A stretch of DNA of 64,000 bases, from NCBI GenBank assembly GCA_016793245.1, contig JAEUHW010000026.1, forward strand, positions 1 to 64,000, in the 5' to 3' direction. The translations under genes and the position numbers were made by a program. The notes under the pieces were generated by a model. The model had not been told where the DNA came from. It ran no database searches and saw only the letters and a program-made list of their open reading frames with translations. The DNA comes from Planctomycetota bacterium (GTDB lineage: Bacteria > Planctomycetota > UBA1135 > JADKAF01). Shown one piece after another: positions 7,479 through 15,088 of the stretch (the stretch's first letter is position 1; each line of letters starts with the position of its first letter).

Positions 7479-8801
7479 ATGTCCGTGCGCGCGAAGCTGT
7501 TCGTGATGATGGTGCTCCAGTTCTTCATCTGGGGCGCTTGGTTGCCGTTGATCTTCGGGTATCTGCCGAGCCTCGGGTTCTCGAAGCTCGAGCAGTCGCT
7601 GGTGCTCAATGCGTTCCCGCTCGCGGCGATCGTGGGGCTCTTCTTCAGCAACCAGTTCGCGGATCGGAACTTCGCGGCGGAGAAGTTCCTGGCGTTCAGC
7701 CACGGGGTGGGTGGGGTGGCGATCCTGCTCTGCGGGTTCGCGACGAGCTTCACGGCGTTCTTCGCGCTGATGCTCGTGCACTGCTTGCTCTACGTGCCGA
7801 CGATCGCGATCACGAACTCGATCGCCTTCGCGCAGATGAAGGACGCGCAGAAGGAGTTCGGCATCGTGCGCATGGGTGGCACGATCGGCTGGATCCTCGC
7901 GGCGTGGCCGTTCACCTTCGTGTTCGTGGACTGGAGCCTGGTGGCTCCGCTCGGAGAGGTGGGCTTCGTCGAGTGGCTCGGCCAGGCGCTGGGCAACGGC
8001 TTGAAGGGGGAAGAGGCGAAGGCCGCGACGCGCTGGACCTACGTGGCGGCGGGCGCCGCTTCGCTCCTGCTCGCGCTCTTCAGCTTCGCCTTGCCGAAGT
8101 CCGCGCCGCGGCGCGCGATGGAAGGCGGGGAGGAGAAGCTCGCCTGGTTCGAGGCGGTGAAGCTCCTGCGCCATCCGTTCGTGCTGCTCCTCTGGTTCGT
8201 CACCTTCCTCGATGCCTTCGTCCACAACTGCTACTTCAACTGGACGGGCACCTTCCTCAGCACGCCGGTGGCGGAAGGCGGCGTCGGCATCCCGGCGAAC
8301 TGGGTCATGCCCGTGATGAGCGTCGGGCAGATCGCCGAGATCGTCACCATGCTCTTCCTCGGCACCGTGCTGAAGAATCTCGGCTGGCGCTGGACGATGG
8401 TGATCGGCGTGCTCGGGCACGCGGCGCGCTTCGCGGTCTACGCGTACTTCCCCGACTTCCGGCCTGCGATCGTCTCGGTGCAGGTGCTGCACGGCATCTG
8501 CTACGCCTTCTACTTCGCGACGGTCTACATCTTCGTCGATGCGTACTTTCCGAAGGACGTGCGCTCGAGCGCGCAGGGGCTCTTCAACGTGATGATCCTC
8601 GGCGCGGGCGCGCTGCTGGCGAACTCGATCTGCCCCATGCTGATCCAGGAGACCTTCAAGGAAGGCGGGCGAGTCGACTTCCGCGCGCTCTTCCTCGTGC
8701 CGACCTTCTGCTCGCTGATCGGGGCGATCCTGCTCGCGCTCTTCTTCCGGCCGCCGGCGGTGCCGACGGCGGAAGGGGGCGCCGCGAAGACCCCGCACTG
8801 A
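7479..8801 (+). CDS. MFS transporter, nucleoside:H+ symporter-like
   Basis: A 440-residue inner membrane protein with about twelve hydrophobic helices in two halves. The opening MSVRAKLFVMMVLQFFIWGA and the segment QMKDAQKEFGIVRMGGTIGW resemble the nucleoside:H+ symporter family (NupG/XapB type), which imports nucleosides with protons. The conserved RMGGTIGWI motif between helices 4 and 5 supports this. The ATG at 7479 is chosen over the upstream GTG/ATG codons because AGGAAGG precedes it and the upstream codons translate the decaying repeat array. It is monocistronic. A hairpin repeat follows at 8848-8870. The substrate could also be another sugar derivative. Confidence 0.82.
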   Translation: MSVRAKLFVMMVLQFFIWGAWLPLIFGYLPSLGFSKLEQSLVLNAFPLAAIVGLFFSNQFADRNFAAEKFLAFSHGVGGVAILLCGFATSFTAFFALMLVHCLLYVPTIAITNSIAFAQMKDAQKEFGIVRMGGTIGWILAAWPFTFVFVDWSLVAPLGEVGFVEWLGQALGNGLKGEEAKAATRWTYVAAGAASLLLALFSFALPKSAPRRAMEGGEEKLAWFEAVKLLRHPFVLLLWFVTFLDAFVHNCYFNWTGTFLSTPVAEGGVGIPANWVMPVMSVGQIAEIVTMLFLGTVLKNLGWRWTMVIGVLGHAARFAVYAYFPDFRPAIVSVQVLHGICYAFYFATVYIFVDAYFPKDVRSSAQGLFNVMILGAGALLANSICPMLIQETFKEGGRVDFRALFLVPTFCSLIGAILLALFFRPPAVPTAEGGAAKTPH

Positions 8802-8840
8802 GAGCTCGAGCCGGAATCGAGCAGACAACCTCTCAGATCC

Positions 8841-8870
8841 CTGCTGGCGCAGCGCCTGACGGCGCTGCAG
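8841..8870 (+). repeat. Dispersed REP-like hairpin (single copy)
   Basis: CAGCGCC-TGAC-GGCGCTG (8850-8867) has the same arm-TGAC-arm layout and the same CTGCTGGC lead-in as the hairpins of the tRNA-linked array at 6674, but with a GC-richer stem. It lies 48 nt after the transporter stop and may help end transcription. Confidence 0.6.
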
Positions 8871-9014
8871 CCCGTTCGCGAGCCATTCTTGCTCGCTCTC
8901 CGAGGCCCGCGCTCCGAAGGGAGAAGGCCGTCAACTCGTTCGCGCCGTCGACCGAAGCAGGGCTCGTAGAGGCCCGAGTCGCGTCGGCCTCGACCCGCCC
9001 TTGGAGGATCCACG

Positions 9015-10019
9015 GTGTCCCCGAAGCACTCTCGCGAGTTCCTGACGGTCCAGCAGCACATCCTGCTGCAGCAGCATGAGAAGGCGCCCGGCGCGTCGGG
9101 GCAGTTCTCGTGGCTGCTGAGCGGGATCACGATCGCCGCGAAGATCATCGCCGACCGCGTGCGGCGGCTCGGGCTCTTCAGCTTGAGCGGGGCCGCGGGC
9201 GCCGAGAACGTGCAGGGCGAGGCGCAGCAGAAGCTCGACGTCTTCGCGAACGACATCCTGCTGCGCACGCTCGGCATGCGCGACTCGGTCGCGATCCTGG
9301 CCAGCGAGGAGAACGAGGAGCCGATCGTCTGCAACGTCGGCGGCGGCGGGCACTACGTCGTGCTCTTCGATCCGCTCGACGGCTCCTCCAACATCGACTG
9401 CAACGTCGGCGTCGGCACGATCTTCTCGATCCTGCGCTGCGACGGCGATGGCCGCGGGTCCGGCGGCGAGTCCGCGGTGCTGCAGCGCGGCGCGCAGCAG
9501 GTCGCCGCGGGCTACGTCTTCTACGGCAGCGCGGTCTCGCTCGCGTACACCACGGGCTCCGGGGTCCATCTCTTCACGCTCGACAACGCGATCGGCGCCT
9601 TCGTGCTGACGCAGGAGAACGTGCGGATCCCGCAGCGCGGCGGCATCTACTCGGTGAACGAGGCGAACGCGCTCAGCTTCCCCGAGGGCTATCGCCGCTT
9701 CCTCGAGTGGGCGAAGACGAAGGAAGCCGGGCCCTACTCCTCGCGCTACGTCGGCTCGATGGTCGCCGACATCCATCGCACGCTGCTGAAGGGCGGGGTC
9801 TTCTTCTACCCGCCGACGGCGAAGGCTCCGGAGGGCAAGCTCCGCCTCATGTACGAGGCGAACCCGATGGCCATGATCCTCGAGCAGGCCGGCGGGCTCG
9901 CGTTCGTCGGCGGGGACCGGCGCCGCATCCTCGAGGTCGAGCCGCGCTCGCTGCATCAGCGCACGCCGCTGATCATGGGCTCGCCCGAGGACGTCGAGCG
10001 CGTGGTCGCGTTCCTCTAG
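9015..10019 (+). CDS. fbp: Fructose-1,6-bisphosphatase class I
   Basis: A 334-residue cytoplasmic enzyme hydrolysing fructose 1,6-bisphosphate to fructose 6-phosphate, the committed step of gluconeogenesis and also used in pentose phosphate regeneration. Class I signatures are the metal ligands in SEEN (97-100) and FDPLDGSSNIDCNVG (118-132). Others are the substrate-binding YVGSMVADIHRTLLKGG and GKLRLMYEANPMAMILEQAGG, and the typical C-terminal HQRTPLIMGSPEDV. The length matches the family. GTG at 9015 is preceded by GGAGG at proper spacing. It stands alone, with no Calvin cycle or glycolytic genes beside it. Confidence 0.97.
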   Translation: MSPKHSREFLTVQQHILLQQHEKAPGASGQFSWLLSGITIAAKIIADRVRRLGLFSLSGAAGAENVQGEAQQKLDVFANDILLRTLGMRDSVAILASEENEEPIVCNVGGGGHYVVLFDPLDGSSNIDCNVGVGTIFSILRCDGDGRGSGGESAVLQRGAQQVAAGYVFYGSAVSLAYTTGSGVHLFTLDNAIGAFVLTQENVRIPQRGGIYSVNEANALSFPEGYRRFLEWAKTKEAGPYSSRYVGSMVADIHRTLLKGGVFFYPPTAKAPEGKLRLMYEANPMAMILEQAGGLAFVGGDRRRILEVEPRSLHQRTPLIMGSPEDVERVVAFL

Positions 10020-10186
10020 CCGATGGTCCGGTTCCAGATCTAGCTCCTCCCACCCGAGCGAGGTCTCCGACCCCGCAGCGGCGCTTGTCAGTCGCCACCG
10101 CGGCGCGGCAACATGCGCGCTGCTTTCGCTCTCGAACGCCCGCCGATCCGCGTGGATCTGCCGGCGCTCCCGCCCCGAGCTTCCCG

Positions 10187-12988
10187 ATGGCGAACCCGCG
10201 CTCCTCGCGGAGCCCGCAGCAGAAGCCGCCGACCCATTTCGGCGGCCTCGATCGCGCGGACCAGCTCGCGTGCCTGGGCCTCCTCGCCCTGGCCGCGCTG
10301 GCGCTCGCGTGGGTCGCCGCGGCGCCGACGTCGCGCGGACTCGACGGGAGCTTTCCGCACTGGCTCCCGCCGCTGCTGGTGCTGTTGATCGCGGTCTTTC
10401 GCGCGCTGAGCTCGCCGATCGGCCTCGGCGGTCGCTTGCTCGTGCACTTCGGCGAGATCTACGTGCTCGCCGCGCTGGAGTCCTTCGGCAGCGGGGTCTT
10501 GGTGCTCGCGCTCGCGGGGGCCGGCGAAGCGTTGGGCCACGGCCTGCGCTCCATGCGCCGGCGTTATCTCGATCGCCCGCGGCGCGAGATCTTCGCGCGC
10601 GACGAGGCGTTCCTCGGCGCGTTCGCCGCGGCCGAGGCGGTGCTGCAGTGGGCCGCCGTCTGGTGGACGCTCCAGTCGCTCGGCGGCGATCTGCGTCCCA
10701 TCGACGGGCGCTACGGTCTGGCCGAGCTCTGGAAGATCATCGTCATCGCGACGGTGCTGACGCTCGGCTCCGCGTCGGTGCGCGCGCTCTTCGATCTCTT
10801 GCGGCGTGGGCGCTGGGGAGCGCAGTTCTCGCTGCTGCGCGAAGGACGCGCGGTGCTCGTGCGCGCGCTGCTGATCCCGATCGCGCTCGTGATCGCCTCG
10901 TGGATCGATCCCATGGGGCAGACGAGCTACCGCGAGTTCGGCTGGCTCACCGCCGTCTTGCTCATGGCGAACTGGATCCTCTACCGCGCCTCGCGCCAGC
11001 AGGTCGAGCTCGACGAGCAGGTGCGCCGCTTGGAGCTGCTGCGCCGCGGCGCGCGCTCGGTGCTCGGCTGCGAGAAGCTGGAGGATCTGCTCGATGCGTT
11101 CTCCCGCGACGCGCGGGCCCTCGTGCCGTCGCTCTCGATGAGCGTCCACTTCGTTCAGAAGGACGGCGAGTGCGCGCAGTACCTCAATCGCGCGGGGGAT
11201 CCGGAGCGAGCCGCGAAGTTCTCGAAGGTGCCGATCTCGGCGTGGGTGCGCTCGACCATCGCTCACGCCGCGCCGCGGCTGTGCGAGGACACGGACGGCG
11301 ACGACACGCCGCTCCGCGAGGAGCCGATCCTGGCCGAGCTCGAGCGCCGGCCCCGCAGCGTGCTCGGCGTGCCGCTGGTCGTGGGCAAGCAGACGATCGG
11401 GGTCGCGACCTTTTGGACTCCGCGTCGCTATGCGTTCTCTCCGGCCAACGTGAGCGCGCTGGACGCGCTCGCGGACTTCGTCGGCACGAAGAGCTCGAGC
11501 ATCCACCTCCTGATCAGCGTGAAGCGCGCGGAAGAGCGCTATCGCTCCCTGTTCGAGGGCGCGGCCGACGGGATCGCGCTGCTCGACGAAGAGGGGCGCG
11601 TGGTCGATGGCAATCAGACCCTCGCGCAGATCCTCGGGCTGCCCCTGGAGAAGCTGCGCGGCAGCGCCTTCGCCGAGCTCTTCCGGCGCGCGAAGCGCGG
11701 CGAGCTCGAGGCGTTCCTCGGTGCCGCGCGTCGCGGCTCCGCGAGCGCCGAGGGATTCGTGTTCCAGCGCGCCGACGGCGAGCGGAGGAGCCTCGGTCTG
11801 AACGCCGTCGCGGTGAAGCTCGACAATGCGCCGCGGCTCCTGCTCCACGCGCGCGATCGCTCCGAGGCCGTGCGCCTCCAGGAAGAGCTCGTGCGCTCGC
11901 AGCGCATGGAGCTCGTGGGCAGCCTGGCGAGCGGCATCGCGCACGACATCAACAACCTCCTCGGGATCATCCTCGCGCAGGAGGACGCGCTGCGCCGTGC
12001 GATCGATGAGCCGACGCCGCCGGTGGAAGCAGGTCTTCGCCGCATCTATCGCAGCGCGATGGAGGGCGCGCACATGTCGCGTCGCTTGCTCGAATACGCG
12101 CGCGGCTCCGAGCCGCAGCGCGAGCCGGTGGCGTTGGAGGGACTCCTCCAGGGGACCTTCGATCTCGTGCGCGGCGCCTTGCCCTCGTCCATCGATGTGC
12201 ACCTCGATCTCGAGGTCGCGGGGGTCATCTTGCATCTGGACCAGGGGCAGATGAAGCAGGTGCTCCTGAACCTCGCGGTGAACGCGCGCGACGCGATGCC
12301 CGCGGGCGGCGCGCTCTCGATCCGCGCGCGCGTCCTCGCGCGCGGCGCGGAGGGCGAGGGCGGCGTCGCGGAGGCGGAATGCGTCGAGATCGCGGTCGCC
12401 GACACGGGCGGCGGCATTCCGCTGGAACATCTGCCGCGCATCTTCCAGCCCTTCGTGTCGACCAAGCCGCGCGGCCAGGGCACGGGGCTCGGGCTCTTCG
12501 TCTGCCAGGCCGTCGTGCAAGCGCATGGAGGCGAGATCAAGGTCGCGCATACCTCCCCGCGCGGCACTTGCTTCGTCGTGCTGCTGCCGCTGCCGGAGCA
12601 GGAGCGCGAGGCGAGCGATGAGATGCCGAACGCGCAGACGCCAGCCGCGCGCGAGGTCTGGCTCTTCGAAGCGCAGGTCGCGACCGGCGATCGACTGGAG
12701 CAGCGCCTCGGCGCGGAAGGCCGCGCGCTGCGCCGCGCGCACTCCCTGGAAGAGCTTCAGGCCCTGGCGGGGGGACCGGGCTCGACGGGAGTGCTCGTCG
12801 ACTTGGCCTTCGGCGGCGCGCAGCAAGCGCGCGAGATGGTGGAGAGCCTCCCCAACCTGCGCTTTCTCTGGATCGTCGACTCCGCGGCCGAAGCGCTCGA
12901 CTTGCCGAGTGGCGAAGTCCTGGATCGCGCGGGCATCGAGCGCTTCGACGTGCAGCGCCTCGACGGCATCGGGCGCAACGGAGGCTGA
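10187..12988 (+). CDS. Membrane sensor histidine kinase with GAF, PAS and receiver-like tail
   Basis: A 933-residue protein. Residues about 25-285 hold roughly seven membrane helices (MASE-like sensor). Residues 290-440 form a GAF domain. A PAS domain starts near 450 (ERYRSLFEGAADGIALLDEE). The HisKA H-box has His586 (LASGIAHDINNLLGIILAQE), of the NtrB-like HDxNN type. The HATPase domain shows the N-box (QVLLNLAVNARDAMPAGG) and G-boxes (ADTGGGIP and GQGTGLGLF). About 115 more residues follow; they look like a decayed receiver, because only LVDLA recalls the phospho-Asp strand and the Lys/Thr positions are not evident. The start at ATG 10187 excludes shadow sequence over fbp. No response regulator is adjacent, so its output partner is elsewhere. 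Confidence 0.88.
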   Translation: MANPRSSRSPQQKPPTHFGGLDRADQLACLGLLALAALALAWVAAAPTSRGLDGSFPHWLPPLLVLLIAVFRALSSPIGLGGRLLVHFGEIYVLAALESFGSGVLVLALAGAGEALGHGLRSMRRRYLDRPRREIFARDEAFLGAFAAAEAVLQWAAVWWTLQSLGGDLRPIDGRYGLAELWKIIVIATVLTLGSASVRALFDLLRRGRWGAQFSLLREGRAVLVRALLIPIALVIASWIDPMGQTSYREFGWLTAVLLMANWILYRASRQQVELDEQVRRLELLRRGARSVLGCEKLEDLLDAFSRDARALVPSLSMSVHFVQKDGECAQYLNRAGDPERAAKFSKVPISAWVRSTIAHAAPRLCEDTDGDDTPLREEPILAELERRPRSVLGVPLVVGKQTIGVATFWTPRRYAFSPANVSALDALADFVGTKSSSIHLLISVKRAEERYRSLFEGAADGIALLDEEGRVVDGNQTLAQILGLPLEKLRGSAFAELFRRAKRGELEAFLGAARRGSASAEGFVFQRADGERRSLGLNAVAVKLDNAPRLLLHARDRSEAVRLQEELVRSQRMELVGSLASGIAHDINNLLGIILAQEDALRRAIDEPTPPVEAGLRRIYRSAMEGAHMSRRLLEYARGSEPQREPVALEGLLQGTFDLVRGALPSSIDVHLDLEVAGVILHLDQGQMKQVLLNLAVNARDAMPAGGALSIRARVLARGAEGEGGVAEAECVEIAVADTGGGIPLEHLPRIFQPFVSTKPRGQGTGLGLFVCQAVVQAHGGEIKVAHTSPRGTCFVVLLPLPEQEREASDEMPNAQTPAAREVWLFEAQVATGDRLEQRLGAEGRALRRAHSLEELQALAGGPGSTGVLVDLAFGGAQQAREMVESLPNLRFLWIVDSAAEALDLPSGEVLDRAGIERFDVQRLDGIGRNGG

Positions 12989-13016
12989 CAGGCGGAGCCG
13001 GAGATCGAGCCTACGG

Positions 13017-13060
13017 CCTCTCTGATCCTCGATGGCGCGGCGCGTCGTCTTGCGGCGCGA
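13017..13060 (+). repeat. Possible diverged copy of the REP-like hairpin repeat
   Basis: The stretch CCTCTCTGATCC followed by TCGATGGCGCGGCGCG aligns loosely with CCTCTCAGATCC and CTGCTGGCGCAGCGCC upstream of and within the copy at 8841. The palindrome has largely decayed here. It lies in the 87-nt gap between the convergent kinase and ribF genes. Confidence 0.3.
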
Positions 13061-13075
13061 ATGCGGTGCCTGTTG

Positions 13076-14011
13076 CTATCCCAAGATCGCTCGCGCCGCG
13101 GCGGCGTCGGCGGCGATCGCAGACCGCAGCTCGTCGATCGACGCGAAGCGCTGGATGTCGCGGAGGCGCCGCACGATCGCCACTTCGATCCAGCGCCCGT
13201 AGAGGTCGCCGGAGAAGTCGAGGAGGTGCACCTCGCAAGTCGCCTCCGCGTCGCGCGCGAAGGTCGGTCGCTCGCCGAGGTTCATCACCCCAGGGCGCCA
13301 GGTCTCGTTCCCCAGCGCGGGATCGCGGAGCAGCGCGCGCACGGCGTAGACACCGGAGGGCGGCTTCAGCTCGTGGTCGAGCGCGAGGTTCGCGGTGGGG
13401 AAGCCGAGCTCGCGGCCGCGGCGAGCGCCGGGGACCACCTGGCCGTAGAGGCTCGGGTCGCGCCCGAGCATCTCGCGGGCACCGAGGAGGTCGCCGAGCG
13501 AGATCGCCTCGCGAATGGCCGTCGAAGAGACCGGCCGCCCCTGCAGCGAGACCGCGCCGACGCTCTGCAGCTCCAAGCCGAGCTCGCGCGCCAGCGGGAC
13601 GATCGACTCCAGGTTGCCCGCGCGGTCGCGCCCGAACTTGCTGTCCCAGCCGAGCACGAGCGAGCGCGCGCGCAAGCGGTCGACGACGAAGTGGCGCAGG
13701 AACTGCTCGGGGTCCGTCGCGCGCAATGCCGCATCGAACTCGAGCGCGAGCACGAGGTCCACCCCGGCGCGCTCGAGCAACGCCAGGCGATGCTCGAAGG
13801 ACGTGATCGATGGCGGCGCGTGCCCGAGCGTCACGGCCTTCGGGTGCGCGCGAAAGGTGATCACCGCGCGATCGAGACCACGCGAGGCGGCATGAGCGCC
13901 CAAGACTTCGAGCACGGCGAGATGGCCGCGGTGCACGCCGTCGAACATGCCGATCGTCACCGCGCACGGCCGCGGAGCGCGCTCCTCGCCACTGCCGTCG
14001 AGGCGCAACAT
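13076..14011 (-). CDS. ribF: Bifunctional riboflavin kinase / FAD synthetase
   Basis: A 311-residue enzyme converting riboflavin to FMN and then FAD in the cytoplasm. The N-terminal nucleotidyltransferase domain (about 1-180) has the HxGH-type motif at H27/H30 (TIGMFDGVHRGH) and the STAIREAI element. The C-terminal flavokinase domain (about 185-305) has GRELGFPTANLAL, with the PTAN motif, and GVYAV. Length and domain order are typical. The ATG at 14011 is the first in frame with good homology. Two REP-like hairpins sit between it and def, both on the minus strand. Confidence 0.95.
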   Translation of the reverse strand: MLRLDGSGEERAPRPCAVTIGMFDGVHRGHLAVLEVLGAHAASRGLDRAVITFRAHPKAVTLGHAPPSITSFEHRLALLERAGVDLVLALEFDAALRATDPEQFLRHFVVDRLRARSLVLGWDSKFGRDRAGNLESIVPLARELGLELQSVGAVSLQGRPVSSTAIREAISLGDLLGAREMLGRDPSLYGQVVPGARRGRELGFPTANLALDHELKPPSGVYAVRALLRDPALGNETWRPGVMNLGERPTFARDAEATCEVHLLDFSGDLYGRWIEVAIVRRLRDIQRFASIDELRSAIAADAAAARAILG

Positions 14012-14044
14012 CTCAGTGTGCGCGCGCGCACGGCTCGCGGCGGC

Positions 14045-14106
14045 ACCGCTGCAGGGCCGTCAGGCGCTGCGCCGACAAACACCGCTGCAGCGCCGTGAGG
14101 TGCCGC
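14045..14106 (-). repeat. Two REP-like hairpin units between def and ribF
   Basis: Read on the minus strand, one unit is CAGCGCC-TGAC-GGCCCTG (14069-14052) and the next is CGGCACC-TCAC-GGCGCTG (14105-14088), about 36 bp apart. Loop sequence and stem composition place them in the same family as the array after tRNA-Phe and the copy at 8841. Stem pairing is imperfect, with one mismatch in the first and about two in the second. Confidence 0.55.
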
Positions 14107-14161
14107 GCCCGCAAGCATCCCGGAGACTGGATCATCGCGTTCCGCTCAGGCTCTCGGGCTC

Positions 14162-14677
14162 TCAGCCTCGCTCGTCCTGCCATTCCTCGCGCAGTCGTTC
14201 CAGATCGCGCTTGATGCGCACGCGATCCGCCGAGCTCATGCGGTCGATGAAGAGCCGGCCCTCGAGGTGGTCGTACTCGTGCTGCACGATGCGCGCGACC
14301 CAGCCATCGGCCTCGAAGACCTGCGGCTGCCCTTGCTCGTCGACGGCCTCGATGCGGATGCGATCGGGCCTCTCGATCTCGGCGTAGATGCCGGGGAACG
14401 AAAGGCAGCCCTCGTTCTCGCGGCCCTTCGGACCGCTCAGGCTCACCTTCGGGTTGATCAAGGCGCGGGCCTTCTCGGGGGTGCCGTCCTCGCTCAGCAC
14501 GAGGACCCGCAGCGAGATCCCGACCTGCGGAGCGGCGAGGCCGACGCCGTCGGAATGGACCATCGTGTGCTTCATGCGCGCCACGAGCTCGATGAGCTCC
14601 TGGTCGAAGCGCTCGACCGGCTTCGCCGGCTGGCGCAGCACGGGGTCGGGGTAGCGGACGATCTCGAGAGATTCCAT
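14162..14677 (-). CDS. def: Peptide deformylase
   Basis: A 171-residue metalloenzyme that removes the formyl group from the initiator Met of nascent proteins. All three family motifs are present: GVGLAAPQ (44-51), EGCLSFP with metal ligand Cys91, and HEYDHLEG with His133, Glu134 and His137. The ATG at 14677 is chosen because it starts the typical MESLEIVRYPDPVLR N-terminus. The frame runs open further upstream, but that part encodes only a repetitive polypyrimidine tract. The usual partner fmt is not adjacent. Confidence 0.96.
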   Translation of the reverse strand: MESLEIVRYPDPVLRQPAKPVERFDQELIELVARMKHTMVHSDGVGLAAPQVGISLRVLVLSEDGTPEKARALINPKVSLSGPKGRENEGCLSFPGIYAEIERPDRIRIEAVDEQGQPQVFEADGWVARIVQHEYDHLEGRLFIDRMSSADRVRIKRDLERLREEWQDERG

Positions 14678-14747
14678 GGCGTGGATCGGTGCGTCGCGAA
14701 GAGCCAGGCCGCCGGCGGAGCCGAGCGGAAGAAGGAGAGAGGGTGAG

Positions 14748-14795
14748 AGAGAGACAGGGAAACGGGGAGACAGGGAAACGGGGAGACAGCAAGAG
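14748..14795. repeat. Purine-rich 16-bp direct repeat with G-quadruplex potential, upstream of def
   Basis: On the plus strand GGGAAACGGGGAGACA occurs twice in tandem (14757-14788), flanked by GAGAGAGA and AGAGACAGG. Four G-runs (14757, 14764, 14773 and 14780) with loops of 4, 5 and 4 nt meet the usual G-quadruplex pattern. It lies about 80-110 nt upstream of def, on the template strand for def. Confidence 0.5.
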
Positions 14796-14960
14796 ACAGG
14801 CACGAAGCGAGAGGGGCGCTGTGGATCTCGGCCCGGAGATCGGAGCGCTGCATCGGCGAGGCCCGGTCACGAGGTCGGTCGAGGCCGATCCGCCGGCACT
14901 CGGGACCGCGAGGGGGCGCGCGAGCAGCGGCGGGAGAGGCGCTCGCGCGGCCCGCCGCGC

Positions 14961-14989
14961 TTGACACCCCTCCGGAGGCTCACTAACCT
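14961..14989 (+). promoter_or_regulatory. Sigma-70-type promoter for the TPR gene
   Basis: A perfect TTGACA (14961-14966) is followed after 17 bp by TAACCT (14984-14989). The -10 box is weak, but the -35 box and spacing are ideal and the site stands out from the GC-rich surroundings. A leader of roughly 90 nt follows. It contains GGGTCGCG/CGCGACCC (15003-15038) and a hairpin with arms TTGCGCT/AGCGCAA extended by AAGCT/AGCTT (15043-15075). Confidence 0.55.
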
Positions 14990-15088
14990 TCCCGGTTCGC
15001 TCGGGTCGCGGAAGCCCTCGTCGAGGACCTCGCGACCCGCTTAAGCTATTGCGCTGAAGAGTTTTAGCGCAAGCTTCGAATTCACCGG

